Shown here piece by piece: positions 9,101-15,045 of a DNA stretch of 32,533 nucleotides. The notes beneath the pieces are model-generated. The model did not search any database. It saw nothing but the letters and a program-made list of their open reading frames with translations, and was not told where the DNA came from. Origin of the DNA: Thermoplasmatota archaeon (GTDB taxonomy: Archaea; Thermoplasmatota; Penumbrarchaeia; JASLWR01); assembly GCA_030740765.1 (NCBI GenBank), contig JASLWR010000033.1, positions 1 through 32,533 on the forward strand. The letters are read 5' to 3'. Position numbers and translations under genes: made by a program. How positions within the stretch are numbered: the stretch's first letter is position 1; each line of letters starts with the position of its first letter.

Positions 9101-9234
9101 TAGATCTAACATACCGCATAAGCGGTGAAGAGAAAAACAAAATATTGGACGAACTGGATCGCTTAATATCTTACCATGAAAAGCACACTCTTCCCGTAAT
9201 AGAATCCATAGGCTACTGCATACCAGTTAGCTAG
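6109..9234 (+). CDS. Trifunctional fusion: acetyl-CoA hydrolase/CoA-transferase + GNAT acetyltransferase + histone deacetylase/AcuC-type deacetylase
   Basis: The protein has 1041 residues in one uninterrupted frame. Residues 1-450 are an acetyl-CoA hydrolase/4-hydroxybutyrate CoA-transferase-type domain: DLGIHTDIITDDL, YPIDYVNNPFVI, NDNMVSI and the hallmark VVTEYGSVYLRGLSIRERA followed by IAHPKFR. Residues 494-650 are a GNAT N-acetyltransferase with the acetyl-CoA loop VQGRGIGT (Q588-G593). Residues 661-1041 are a full-length class I/II-like deacetylase (AcuC family): YSYGEGHPFRPDR, the charge-relay pair H789-H790, zinc ligands D825, H827 and D914, D823 of the charge relay, and the transition-state tyrosine Y953 in GGGGYN. 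All key deacetylase residues are present, so activity is expected. CoA-transferase plus GNAT fusions are a known arrangement, and in Bacillus the acuABC operon pairs a GNAT with AcuC to control acetyl-CoA synthetase. Having all three in one chain suggests reversible lysine acetylation tied to acetyl-CoA turnover, which is inference. Confidence 0.92.
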   Translation: MVEKQWQEWLADKVVKPQDALSHIRNGQTIFIGSGSAEPLLLTKTLEEMAFRFADIRLIHMMAQGESRLARPELVNSFRYNTFFIGRGLESALAEGIADYTPINLSELPDAIADGIICLDVALIQVSIPDSSGKCSLGVSVDIAKAAVENAELVIAQVNRNMPVTLGDTHISVEHIDYLVQGNAPLIEVPSPGLDPISLTIGRHIANLIRDGMTLHFDRTPISSATTRYLDSKNDLGIHTDIITDDLLRLIRSGAVTNGKKKINKGTTVATIALGSYDLYEAVNENPDIRLYPIDYVNNPFVISKNDNMVSIFTIQEMELSGLARVDTKSVSNIRSFPSSTDFIDGTRRAKNGLVIMALYSTNVDGQQSRIVPESTGQGVYFNRAKVDIVVTEYGSVYLRGLSIRERAIALISIAHPKFRKQLLEEAKQYQYVSKDLFIPINPGCIYPHQYSFRHTFYGRYSPKSGSDPTQSMEARPYSIDEPISTDSHSTELNVFFRPVKPSDARRIQRMFYSLSEETIRMRYHGAVKTLTAEDLQGITNIDYSQDVAIIGLIGPPSNPRIIAEGRYMYNRANRMGEFDIVVTEEVQGRGIGTFLANYLKKIAYSRGLAGVYAEVIVDNAPTMALLSKAWSTAEKHFDSGICIFMLRFPEEDIERPKDSIIVYSGRFNDYSYGEGHPFRPDRAGSTLRLINREGFLKEPWMRVEEPRLIGRERLIESHEPAFIEALEKANSGEWDESLLKFNLGGEDTPVFKNLFDYVLLYTSATLTGVDLIINENANVVFNPLGGFHHASRNWAEGFCYVNDVIVAIDAFLAHGLRVAYIDIDAHHGNGVQSAYYKDDRVLTISLHQSGKTLYPWSGFENEIGEKKGRGYNINIPLPPGTDDESYEMVLDGIVTKAVTRFQPNVVVAVVGADTHKNDPLTDLNLTNNGMVEAIKRIRDYSNQLLMLGGGGYNVKSTSQAWCRMWAAANRKDSMPVYLTVLGGTFMSSEGLEGGGIVDLTYRISGEEKNKILDELDRLISYHEKHTLPVIESIGYCIPVS

Positions 9235-9369
9235 TATCATACACGATAAATGAAGAACCTTTAAAACCCCAGACATGTGTAACCGGTATCAAAGAGCCCG
9301 ATTTCCTTATCTACCAAATAAATACAAAATAACTTTCAGTCATAAATCCCAACACCAGGAGCGAAATCA

Positions 9370-10272
9370 GTGGAATCAGCTGAAGTTCATTCAGAAACCC
9401 CAGTCCAGAAACGGGTGGCACCAAAAGAGTTTCATAATCTATTAACAGTAGCTGCTTTCGAGTTCCGGCGCAACTTTTTCTCGGTGAAGATGGTGGTTGC
9501 AGCAGGCTTTTTCCTTTTCGTTATGCTTGCATCCACATACGGTCTAACAGAAACTAACGAAATAATGATGCTACGCTTGAAACTTGATGAACCAAACGAG
9601 ATACTTTCAACGACATCCCCGATATTGGCTTACGTTATGGCATTGATAGTGGTAATATTCGGATCTAACAGCATAACAGAGGAATTGAACAGCCGGACTG
9701 TGGATATCCTTGTCTGTAAACCCATGAAACCAAGTACTATAATTACTGGAAAGTTCCTAGGTATTACTTCTGCCCTAGGAGTTCCAGTTACCATAGCCAT
9801 TCCACTGATGATCCTAATAATTCGCGACAGGATGGGTTATAGTCCGGATGCTCTGGGCATTTTGGGATTCTGGTTCTTCTCCCTGATGTTCATGGCCACC
9901 TTCGTACTATTCTCACTCCTGTTTGCAACTATGTCCAGGTCAGGAGGTGAGGCGATCATATCCGGTATTATGCTGTTCCTGATCTACACCTTCATCTGGC
10001 CCCTTATCACCCTCTTGGTCCAAGCTGTGGCCGGAGTTGAGGTGAATCTATTCCGAGAGGGATCTGAAAACAGCCTTACCGCAATTGACACCGTCGGGCT
10101 TGCCAACCCGGTAATGAACTATCAGAACGCCATCGCTTATGTGTTCTCCACGAAGAACATTCATGGGATTCCACCATGGCTGCCCCTGGTCTGCCTTGTT
10201 GCTTGGATGATAGGTCTTTTATTTCTCTCACGACGGTTATTTACAAAAAGAATTCGAGAGCAGGATTACTGA
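9370..10272 (+). CDS. ABC-2 family transporter permease
   Basis: GTG 9370 is the start, supported by AGGAG at 9357-9361 with an eight-base gap. The 300 residues give about six membrane segments, the first at about residues 38-56 (VVAAGFFLFVMLAST). The characteristic stretch SNSITEELNSRTVDILVCKPMKPSTIITGKFLG after the second span is the cytoplasmic coupling segment of ABC-2/NosY-type permeases. The protein would form the channel of an exporter together with an ATP-binding subunit. No ATPase gene is adjacent in the window, so the partner must be encoded elsewhere. The substrate is unknown. The gene converges with the Toprim gene, with nine bases between the stops. Confidence 0.85.
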   Translation: MESAEVHSETPVQKRVAPKEFHNLLTVAAFEFRRNFFSVKMVVAAGFFLFVMLASTYGLTETNEIMMLRLKLDEPNEILSTTSPILAYVMALIVVIFGSNSITEELNSRTVDILVCKPMKPSTIITGKFLGITSALGVPVTIAIPLMILIIRDRMGYSPDALGILGFWFFSLMFMATFVLFSLLFATMSRSGGEAIISGIMLFLIYTFIWPLITLLVQAVAGVEVNLFREGSENSLTAIDTVGLANPVMNYQNAIAYVFSTKNIHGIPPWLPLVCLVAWMIGLLFLSRRLFTKRIREQDY

Positions 10273-10281
10273 TAATATAAA

Positions 10282-10761
10282 TTAATGATTTGGCATCCGC
10301 CGGTCACACTTGATAGCGTTTTCCCGCAGCCGGAATACGAGTCGGTCCAGTTCCTCTACGCATGTTATCTCCTTCTTTGTGATCTTGAATAATTTGATCC
10401 AAATATCATCGACGATCTTGACATCTGTTGCCCGGAACTGTTTTCTCCACTCCTTCATTATCTTGATACCCTTATGGTCCCAATCCGGGAGAAGTATCAC
10501 AATACCATATTCTTTTGCTATCATTTCCGAGAAATTCACCATGCTCAAGCCGCAGTTAAAAGAAATAATTCGACCTGTTAATTCGAGGTTACGCAGAGCT
10601 TTCACGTCATTTATTCCCTCGACGATGACTGGAATTTTTTCATTTGAGACAATGAAATATTCGATTATCTTTTCAAGTTCCTGGTGCAGTTTTTCGTCAT
10701 TCAAGGCAGATACCCCGTTACTATTCAAAAAGTTGGTGGAAAACTTCCTGAACGGTTTCAA
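10282..10761 (-). CDS. Toprim-domain protein (UPF0292-like)
   Basis: The 159-residue frame starts at TTG 10761 and overlaps the end of the DUF167 gene by 41 bases. The start is supported by AAGGG at 10769-10773, eight bases upstream, in the same layout as the ribosome sites of psmA and purA. Further in-frame TTG codons at 10728 and 10704 are possible starts. The Toprim signature is clear: glutamate in VIVEGINDVKAL and the aspartate pair in LLPDWDHKG, the metal-binding residues of DnaG, topoisomerase and small archaeal Toprim proteins. Such stand-alone proteins are expected to handle nucleic-acid phosphodiesters, but their function is not established. Overlap with the gene upstream indicates translational coupling within the psmA unit. 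Confidence 0.8.
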   Translation of the reverse strand: MKPFRKFSTNFLNSNGVSALNDEKLHQELEKIIEYFIVSNEKIPVIVEGINDVKALRNLELTGRIISFNCGLSMVNFSEMIAKEYGIVILLPDWDHKGIKIMKEWRKQFRATDVKIVDDIWIKLFKITKKEITCVEELDRLVFRLRENAIKCDRRMPNH

Positions 10762-11038
10762 TATTAATCCCTTCTACTGTAATACGCTTGTCCCTGCTCT
10801 TTTTACCAGCACTGATACTGATTCGAGTACTCTCCTGAAATAAAGAATTAAAAAATGTGATCAATTGTTTGTTGGCTTTTCCACTTTCCGGGGGCTGAGA
10901 GATACTCACACATATGCGCCTTCTCCAGCTGTCGTAACCCGTCACCTCATCCTTATCGGCGGATGCTGTAACTCGAATAGACACGAAGGACCCGTTCTTC
11001 CCTTTAGATATGGAGTCCTTGAAAGAGACACTTGTCAT
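10721..11038 (-). CDS. DUF167/UPF0235 (YggU) family protein
   Basis: The 105 residues match the small YggU family: VRVTASADKDEVTGY at the start, PPESGKANKQLI in the middle and AGKKSRDKRITV near the end, the three most conserved stretches. The start ATG 11038 follows a GGGGGT stretch by about five bases. The function of the family is unknown; its fold is a small alpha/beta domain. The gene begins 19 bases after the psmA stop and its end overlaps the Toprim start, so it is the middle gene of a three-gene unit. Confidence 0.88.
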   Translation of the reverse strand: MTSVSFKDSISKGKNGSFVSIRVTASADKDEVTGYDSWRRRICVSISQPPESGKANKQLITFFNSLFQESTRISISAGKKSRDKRITVEGINIETVQEVFHQLFE

Positions 11039-11057
11039 TTCGACCCCCTTTAGGCCA

Positions 11058-11768
11058 TTATCCTCCGATGTGCTCCCGGAAATCTCCGTAATCGAAGCTT
11101 TTCAGAGTATCATTCTCACAAATGCATATCTCAAGATTTTCAGGCTCGAACTTTTCGTCCAATTTAGAAAACATGTTAATAAGGAAATCAAAGGAATCCT
11201 TGATTGTGTTCTTCTCTGCAAAGTCTTCCTTCAATTCGAATAACATTTCCTTTGCCCCTTGTACGTTCAAACCGATAGCAGTAGCGTGAAACTCCTTGAA
11301 AGCACCGCTGGGGTCTGTTTCATATATATATGCACCCCCGTTCTCCGTTCCACAAAAAAGCATTGACACTCCAAACGGCCTGCTTCCCCCGTATTGAGTC
11401 ATGGACCTTTTCACATTGGATACTCTTGTTACTAATGTATTGATGTCAATTGGTTCGGCGTAGCGAACAAAATTGTAGGCTGCAACTCGTCTCGCTAAAT
11501 CTATCAGGACTCTTGAGTCCGCAACTAGACCAGAGGATACCAAACAGCAATTTGAATGAATTTGGGAGATCTTTTTTTTAGAAGATTTTTCCATCAGTAT
11601 AGATTGATACTGTCTGTCGGCAATAACGAGAACACCGCCTTTATACTTGATCGCGGCTGCGAGAGAGCCCCTTTTCACAGCTTCCCGTGCGTATTCAACC
11701 TGTAATATTCGACCATCCGGTGAGAACTGAGTGATAGTCATGTCATATTGTGAATTTTCCTGATGCAT
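11058..11768 (-). CDS. psmA: 20S proteasome alpha subunit
   Basis: The 236 residues carry the alpha-subunit hallmarks: the N-terminal gate helix region YDMTITQFSPDGRILQVEYAREAVKRG, then SSGLVADSRVLIDLARR, and YGGSRPFGVSMLFCG. There is no N-terminal catalytic threonine, as expected for alpha subunits. Seven copies form the outer ring that gates substrate entry and docks the PAN or Cdc48 ATPase. A lysine-rich SSKKKI lies where the ATPase-docking lysine of archaeal alpha subunits is found. The start ATG 11768 follows AAAGGGAT. It leads a unit with a DUF167 and a Toprim gene rather than the exosome and SBDS genes that follow psmA in many archaea. The beta subunit is not in the window. Confidence 0.95.
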   Translation of the reverse strand: MHQENSQYDMTITQFSPDGRILQVEYAREAVKRGSLAAAIKYKGGVLVIADRQYQSILMEKSSKKKISQIHSNCCLVSSGLVADSRVLIDLARRVAAYNFVRYAEPIDINTLVTRVSNVKRSMTQYGGSRPFGVSMLFCGTENGGAYIYETDPSGAFKEFHATAIGLNVQGAKEMLFELKEDFAEKNTIKDSFDFLINMFSKLDEKFEPENLEICICENDTLKSFDYGDFREHIGG

Positions 11769-11832
11769 TAATATCCCTTTATCTCTCGTTTCACTTGAAA
11801 AACTGGGTACTACTGGCCCGGTTTGAAAGTTT

Positions 11833-11887
11833 GGCGAACCATCAGGGTCGCCTTCACTTGTAAAGATGAGACATCATGGCTCATCTT
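11833..11887. repeat. Two adjacent hairpins upstream of psmA
   Basis: GGCGAACC (11833-11840) pairs with GGGTCGCC (11845-11852) with one mismatch and an ATCA loop. AAGATGAG (11863-11870) pairs perfectly over eight bases with CTCATCTT (11880-11887) around nine bases. They lie 65-120 bases upstream of the psmA start, so they could belong to its leader or control region, or to a separate transcript. Confidence 0.5.
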
Positions 11888-12083
11888 GATAACATTGGTG
11901 GGTCGGTATGGGTCACCTTTATTGGTTATCACGATGTGGATTATTATAATTTTCGGCTGTACTTAGGGCGTGCGCAAGAATAAGTTACCATTTTTTCACT
12001 CACTTCACCTGCATTCTCTGCGGGATAACACCACGATTTGATATCTTAAAAGAGGATTTAGGATCGCTATGGACCATATCGCC

Positions 12084-12092
12084 TTATAAAAT
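12084..12092 (+). promoter_or_regulatory. TATA-like box upstream of the multi-stem element
   Basis: TTATAAAAT, preceded by CC, is the best TATA match in the gene-free region. A transcript would start near 12112-12120, about 35 bases before the outer stem at 12152. Confidence 0.4.
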
Positions 12093-12151
12093 ACAGGAGA
12101 TATTAATTGGTGGATTAGTATGTTCAGTAAGTGATGTTGATCGGGTGCTGC

Positions 12152-12281
12152 CCATTACATTATGCAATACCCCCGGGCATTGCTGGACCTGCAGAGACCA
12201 AGGTCTCGAAGGTGCAGGTGAAACTTGTTTCACCGGAATGTAATGGACACCTTCAAAAACCTGACGGTTTTTTACAGGTGT
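12152..12281 (+). ncRNA. Candidate structured non-coding RNA (multi-branched)
   Basis: An outer ten-base perfect stem, CCATTACATT (12152-12161) with AATGTAATGG (12237-12246), encloses three hairpins. These are GCAATACC with GGGCATTGC (12164-12183, one mismatch); ACCTGC with GCAGGT (12187-12192/12214-12219) capped by GAGACC/GGTCTC (12194-12207); and GAAAC/GTTTC (12220-12231), which can extend to eight pairs by taking bases from its neighbour. A further hairpin follows directly: ACACCT/AGGTGT (12247-12252/12276-12281) enclosing AAAAACC/GGTTTTT (12255-12272) with a TGAC loop. The strand is assigned from the TATA-like box at 12084. It matches no RNA family I know. GTTCAGTA occurs on both flanks (12122-12129, 12297-12304), so a small mobile element is the alternative. 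Confidence 0.5.
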
Positions 12282-12385
12282 AGGTAACATTTGTCGGTTC
12301 AGTAGGGAGCATTAGTCAATAGAGCAAGGGATATTTGTCGGCGGGATAAGTGGGAAAACAGGGTAAAACCGAACTTCAATGTATT

Positions 12386-12420
12386 CAGATCATATTCCGA
12401 TAATAGGTAGATATTTAAAT
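12386..12420 (+). promoter_or_regulatory. Promoter element copy 1 (shared with 13410-13444)
   Basis: This 35-base element is identical at 31 positions to the one before the 316-residue membrane-protein gene, including an unbroken 19-base core (12399-12417). Its right end holds a TATA-like ATTTAAAT. Transcription would start near 12443, giving a leader of about 70 bases to the lipoprotein gene. Confidence 0.65.
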
Positions 12421-12515
12421 ATTCATAAGTGGATATGTCCGGGAGTCGGAATTGATAAATATTGACAATAAGGATTCCTTTGGATGATAGAAGGAGCCTT
12501 TAGGGATGGTTATTC

Positions 12516-13370
12516 GTGAGAATAAATCTGCTAATTGTATTTACTTTCCTCATATTTCTAGGAGGAACCATGGTCGGTTGTCTTGAGGACGGGTCAGTTC
12601 CCGAAGATGAAAAGAAGACCCGCATGGGAGTTCCCAGAATAACCGGAGTCTGGATTGATCCCGCAGATCCTCTGCCTAATGAGTTCGTGACGATCTATGC
12701 TACTCTCGATAACTGCACGGGATATTCATATACCATTACTGTATCGGGAGTATTGGTCACGGGAAGCGATGACGTTATAGGCGACATGGCATGGGGGTCT
12801 TCTAAGCGAAAGAATATAATCAGGGAAAGTGTTAAGCAGATCGAATGGACGGATAGTCCCGCAGACCCATGCGAGATAACCTTGAGAATAACTGTTAGGG
12901 ATGATAACGGGAAAAATATAGCAATGGAAACAGTTTACTTCGGTGTAGGACTGGATTACGACCTGGGACCTTTAACTCAGGAAGAAGATGACCTGTATGG
13001 ATGGGTGGAGTATGAAGGGAAGTATCCAAATGGAGTGCTTTTAGCCAAGATTACAGATGGTATGGAAGATGGGATTGAATTGGACACACTTGATGCCAGA
13101 TGGATAAGGGTTTCCCATCACGATGGGAAGGATGATATTGATTGGAATGAATACCGTATCTTCATAGAGAATGAGACGGGGATCAGATACCAGTTGGATA
13201 GTAAGGGAATAACCGATCCCGATAGATTGACGACCGATTTCGGATTCAAACTCAATGAGTCCTTAGAGGAAGTTCGAACGCTAATAGGACAAAAGATAAT
13301 GGTGAGGGTTTTTTACAACTCTGAGGAAATCTATTTTCTAGATCACGAGAAATCCTTCGTGTTAAATTGA
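12516..13370 (+). CDS. Predicted lipoprotein of unknown function
   Basis: The frame starts at GTG 12516; AGGG at 12502-12505 is a plausible ribosome site. The N-terminus is a lipoprotein signal: MRINLLIVFTFLIFLGG followed by the lipobox-like MVGC with C22 as lipid-attachment residue, then an acidic linker. The mature part (to residue 284) is beta-rich and acidic. Residues 40-145 resemble an Ig-like sandwich (RITGVWIDPADPLPNEFVTIYA, ITLRITVRDDNGKNIA), and residues 150-284 form a second domain of no recognised family. It should sit on the outer face of the membrane. A near-identical promoter element before this gene and the next membrane-protein gene suggests the two are controlled together. 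The function is not known. Confidence 0.75.
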   Translation: MRINLLIVFTFLIFLGGTMVGCLEDGSVPEDEKKTRMGVPRITGVWIDPADPLPNEFVTIYATLDNCTGYSYTITVSGVLVTGSDDVIGDMAWGSSKRKNIIRESVKQIEWTDSPADPCEITLRITVRDDNGKNIAMETVYFGVGLDYDLGPLTQEEDDLYGWVEYEGKYPNGVLLAKITDGMEDGIELDTLDARWIRVSHHDGKDDIDWNEYRIFIENETGIRYQLDSKGITDPDRLTTDFGFKLNESLEEVRTLIGQKIMVRVFYNSEEIYFLDHEKSFVLN

Positions 13371-13409
13371 GTTGTTATAACCGTTAATTAAGATTCGACC
13401 ACATTAAGA

Positions 13410-13444
13410 CAGATAATATTTGGATAATAGGTAGATATTTATAT
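13410..13444 (+). promoter_or_regulatory. Promoter element copy 2 (shared with 12386-12420)
   Basis: This is the second copy of the 35-base element, with the same 19-base core at 13423-13441 and a TATA-like ATTTATAT at its end. The start of transcription would be near 13468, with a leader of about 50 bases to ATG 13519. The identity extends well upstream of the TATA box, so a common activator or repressor site is likely. Confidence 0.65.
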
Positions 13445-13518
13445 ATCCAAAGATAGATACATTTGACAACCTGTTTGGGTATTGTAGCATTTCATTATCA
13501 CTTCTTTGGTGTCTTTCC

Positions 13519-14469
13519 ATGGCATTCGATTCAAATGAGGATTTATTGGATGAAAACTATCGGGAGGAGGTCTCTCCAATCCCGGCGTTCGATGATGTTA
13601 AGGAAAAGACAATATCGGAGGGGACAACGAAAATTACACGAGAACAATATCCTATCCGGGAAAATGTATCTATGGGAGTTACTAAGACCAGAAAAAAAAG
13701 AAGAAAAAGAAAAAAAAGAAAAATGAGCGCCGTTTTGCGTATCATTGTTATCGGACTTATAATACTAATAGTGGGGATTGTGGGGTATCTAGGTTATCTT
13801 TACTACAACGTGAGCAATGTTTCAAGACCGGACGTCCCTCAAAACGAATTATCCTACAAATATCAGGGTGGGGAGAAATATCCAAACGGAGAATACAGCC
13901 CCAAGACCGTCTATTTTGAACGGGAACCAGCTTATGAAAAAGAGGGGACCGAATACGTGGAATTGATCGGTCTTCCTGTGATACCCATCTACCAGATAGA
14001 AACCGTCTATACGAATGGTATAAAACAACTTTCAAGCGAACCCCCCTTCTACGGCGAATTCCATATTGGTAGTTATAAAAAAATAGATGCAATGGATAAG
14101 GGCACAATTTTGTACTACGCTGACGAAAGGATGGATGAAGTTCTTAATTACAGGAATATCCACACGATTGGTTTGATCGAATCGAGGGACTACGAGTACA
14201 AGATCGAGGGAGAACGGGCTTTCTATTACGAATATATCGCTGAAATTCCCAAGGGTGCGGATGAACCCGGTTATGTGGTGGGAAGGGATGTCAGGATCGT
14301 TCTCGTGGTGTGGTTGGATGATGAGGACATGTCGGGAAAATATTTCCTCGGAATCTCCGTTATCAGGATCAGGAATCAGGGAAGCTTTCTCGTAGCAGAA
14401 GAGATCGAGGATCTTACAACCTGGGAGAAAATTATCTCGCTTATCCCCAGGGTAGAGTATGTTGAGTGA
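13519..14469 (+). CDS. Single-pass membrane protein of unknown function
   Basis: The 316 residues are not a family I recognise. Residues 1-56 are acidic and probably disordered and cytoplasmic. A very basic run follows (KTRKKRRKRKKRK, about 56-68), then one membrane span at about 73-95 (VLRIIVIGLIILIVGIVGYLGYLYY). The positive cluster on the N-terminal side predicts an outside C-terminal domain of about 220 residues, rich in Y, E and I and likely beta-structured. The basic run is encoded by an almost pure purine tract (13687-13724) that could be prone to slippage. The gene's last 11 bases overlap the archaemetzincin start, so the two are translationally coupled; a substrate or partner relation is possible but unproven. 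Confidence 0.75.
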   Translation: MAFDSNEDLLDENYREEVSPIPAFDDVKEKTISEGTTKITREQYPIRENVSMGVTKTRKKRRKRKKRKMSAVLRIIVIGLIILIVGIVGYLGYLYYNVSNVSRPDVPQNELSYKYQGGEKYPNGEYSPKTVYFEREPAYEKEGTEYVELIGLPVIPIYQIETVYTNGIKQLSSEPPFYGEFHIGSYKKIDAMDKGTILYYADERMDEVLNYRNIHTIGLIESRDYEYKIEGERAFYYEYIAEIPKGADEPGYVVGRDVRIVLVVWLDDEDMSGKYFLGISVIRIRNQGSFLVAEEIEDLTTWEKIISLIPRVEYVE

Positions 14470-15025
14470 AGATGTATTTTCGGAGTGTGATCCTTTGATA
14501 TCTCTACTTCCCATTGGCAAATGCGAAACGGAAATTTTATATTCTCTTAAGGAGAAACTGAAGCTCTTCGGTATGCCAGTAAAACTCTGTCAGCAAGTTC
14601 CGATACCTAAGGGGGCGTACAATGCAAAACGGCAACAATATAGGGCGGGAAAATTCCTTGAGATCGTCGAAAAAAATCAGTCCTACCGTGTTCTTGGAAT
14701 TACCGAAAAGGACCTATATGTAAAAAAATTGAACTTCGTGTTCGGTCTTGCGCAAAAAGGCGGAAAGAGCGCTGTGATCACAACTGCGAGACTGACATTC
14801 GGGATAGACTTCCTGAAAGAAAAAGACATTATAATTTACCGAAAGAGATGCCTGAAGGAGGCCGTCCATGAGCTCGGCCACACAATGGGTCTATCCCACT
14901 GTTCCGGAAATGATTGCGTAATGTTCTTTTCCAACAGCCTTCTTGACACTGATGCGAAATCGAAACGGTTCTGCCACAGGTGTCGGATCATAATGGAAAA
15001 AACTGCCTATTGTACACAGATATAA
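14459..15025 (+). CDS. amzA: Archaemetzincin, zinc metalloprotease
   Basis: The 188 residues fit archaeal AmzA. The extended zinc site is HELGHTMGLSH (residues 137-147), with zinc ligands H137, H141 and H147 and catalytic E138. The typical structural zinc site follows: C148 directly after the motif, CVM at C153, and CHRC at C172/C175. This combination is diagnostic of archaemetzincins, small cytoplasmic proteases of unsettled substrate. The start ATG 14459 overlaps the upstream membrane-protein gene by 11 bases and follows AGGGTAG. It converges with the gfcR gene, with 20 bases between the stops. Confidence 0.95.
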   Translation: MLSEDVFSECDPLISLLPIGKCETEILYSLKEKLKLFGMPVKLCQQVPIPKGAYNAKRQQYRAGKFLEIVEKNQSYRVLGITEKDLYVKKLNFVFGLAQKGGKSAVITTARLTFGIDFLKEKDIIIYRKRCLKEAVHELGHTMGLSHCSGNDCVMFFSNSLLDTDAKSKRFCHRCRIIMEKTAYCTQI

Positions 15026-15045
15026 GCATCTCACTGACAGATGGC

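Larger units (their letters stand above)
11769..12515. other. Long gene-free region (747 bases) rich in inverted repeats
   Basis: No protein gene is convincing here on either strand. The region separates the divergent psmA and lipoprotein genes. It holds two strong hairpins at 11833-11887, a TATA-like box at 12084-12092, the multi-stem element at 12152-12281 and the promoter element at 12386-12420, each listed separately. A nine-base word, ATTTGTCGG, occurs twice (12289-12297 and 12333-12341). The rest shows nothing I can name. Confidence 0.7.

Noticed and set aside
10310-10843. A 177-codon plus-strand frame opposite the Toprim and DUF167 genes
   Set aside because: The minus strand has two recognisable families; this frame gives Ser/Ile-rich sequence without motifs.
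12084-12290. A 68-codon minus-strand open frame
   Set aside because: It falls on the multi-stem element, has no ribosome site and no recognisable protein pattern.
11769-12515. tRNA, CRISPR array or insertion sequence in the long gene-free region
   Set aside because: There is no T-loop/anticodon pattern, no evenly spaced repeats and no transposase; only unique stems and two very short direct repeats.
13463-13726. An 87-codon plus-strand frame overlapping the 316-residue gene
   Set aside because: It is an out-of-frame reading of the same DNA; the overlapping frame carries the membrane span and continues to the archaemetzincin overlap.
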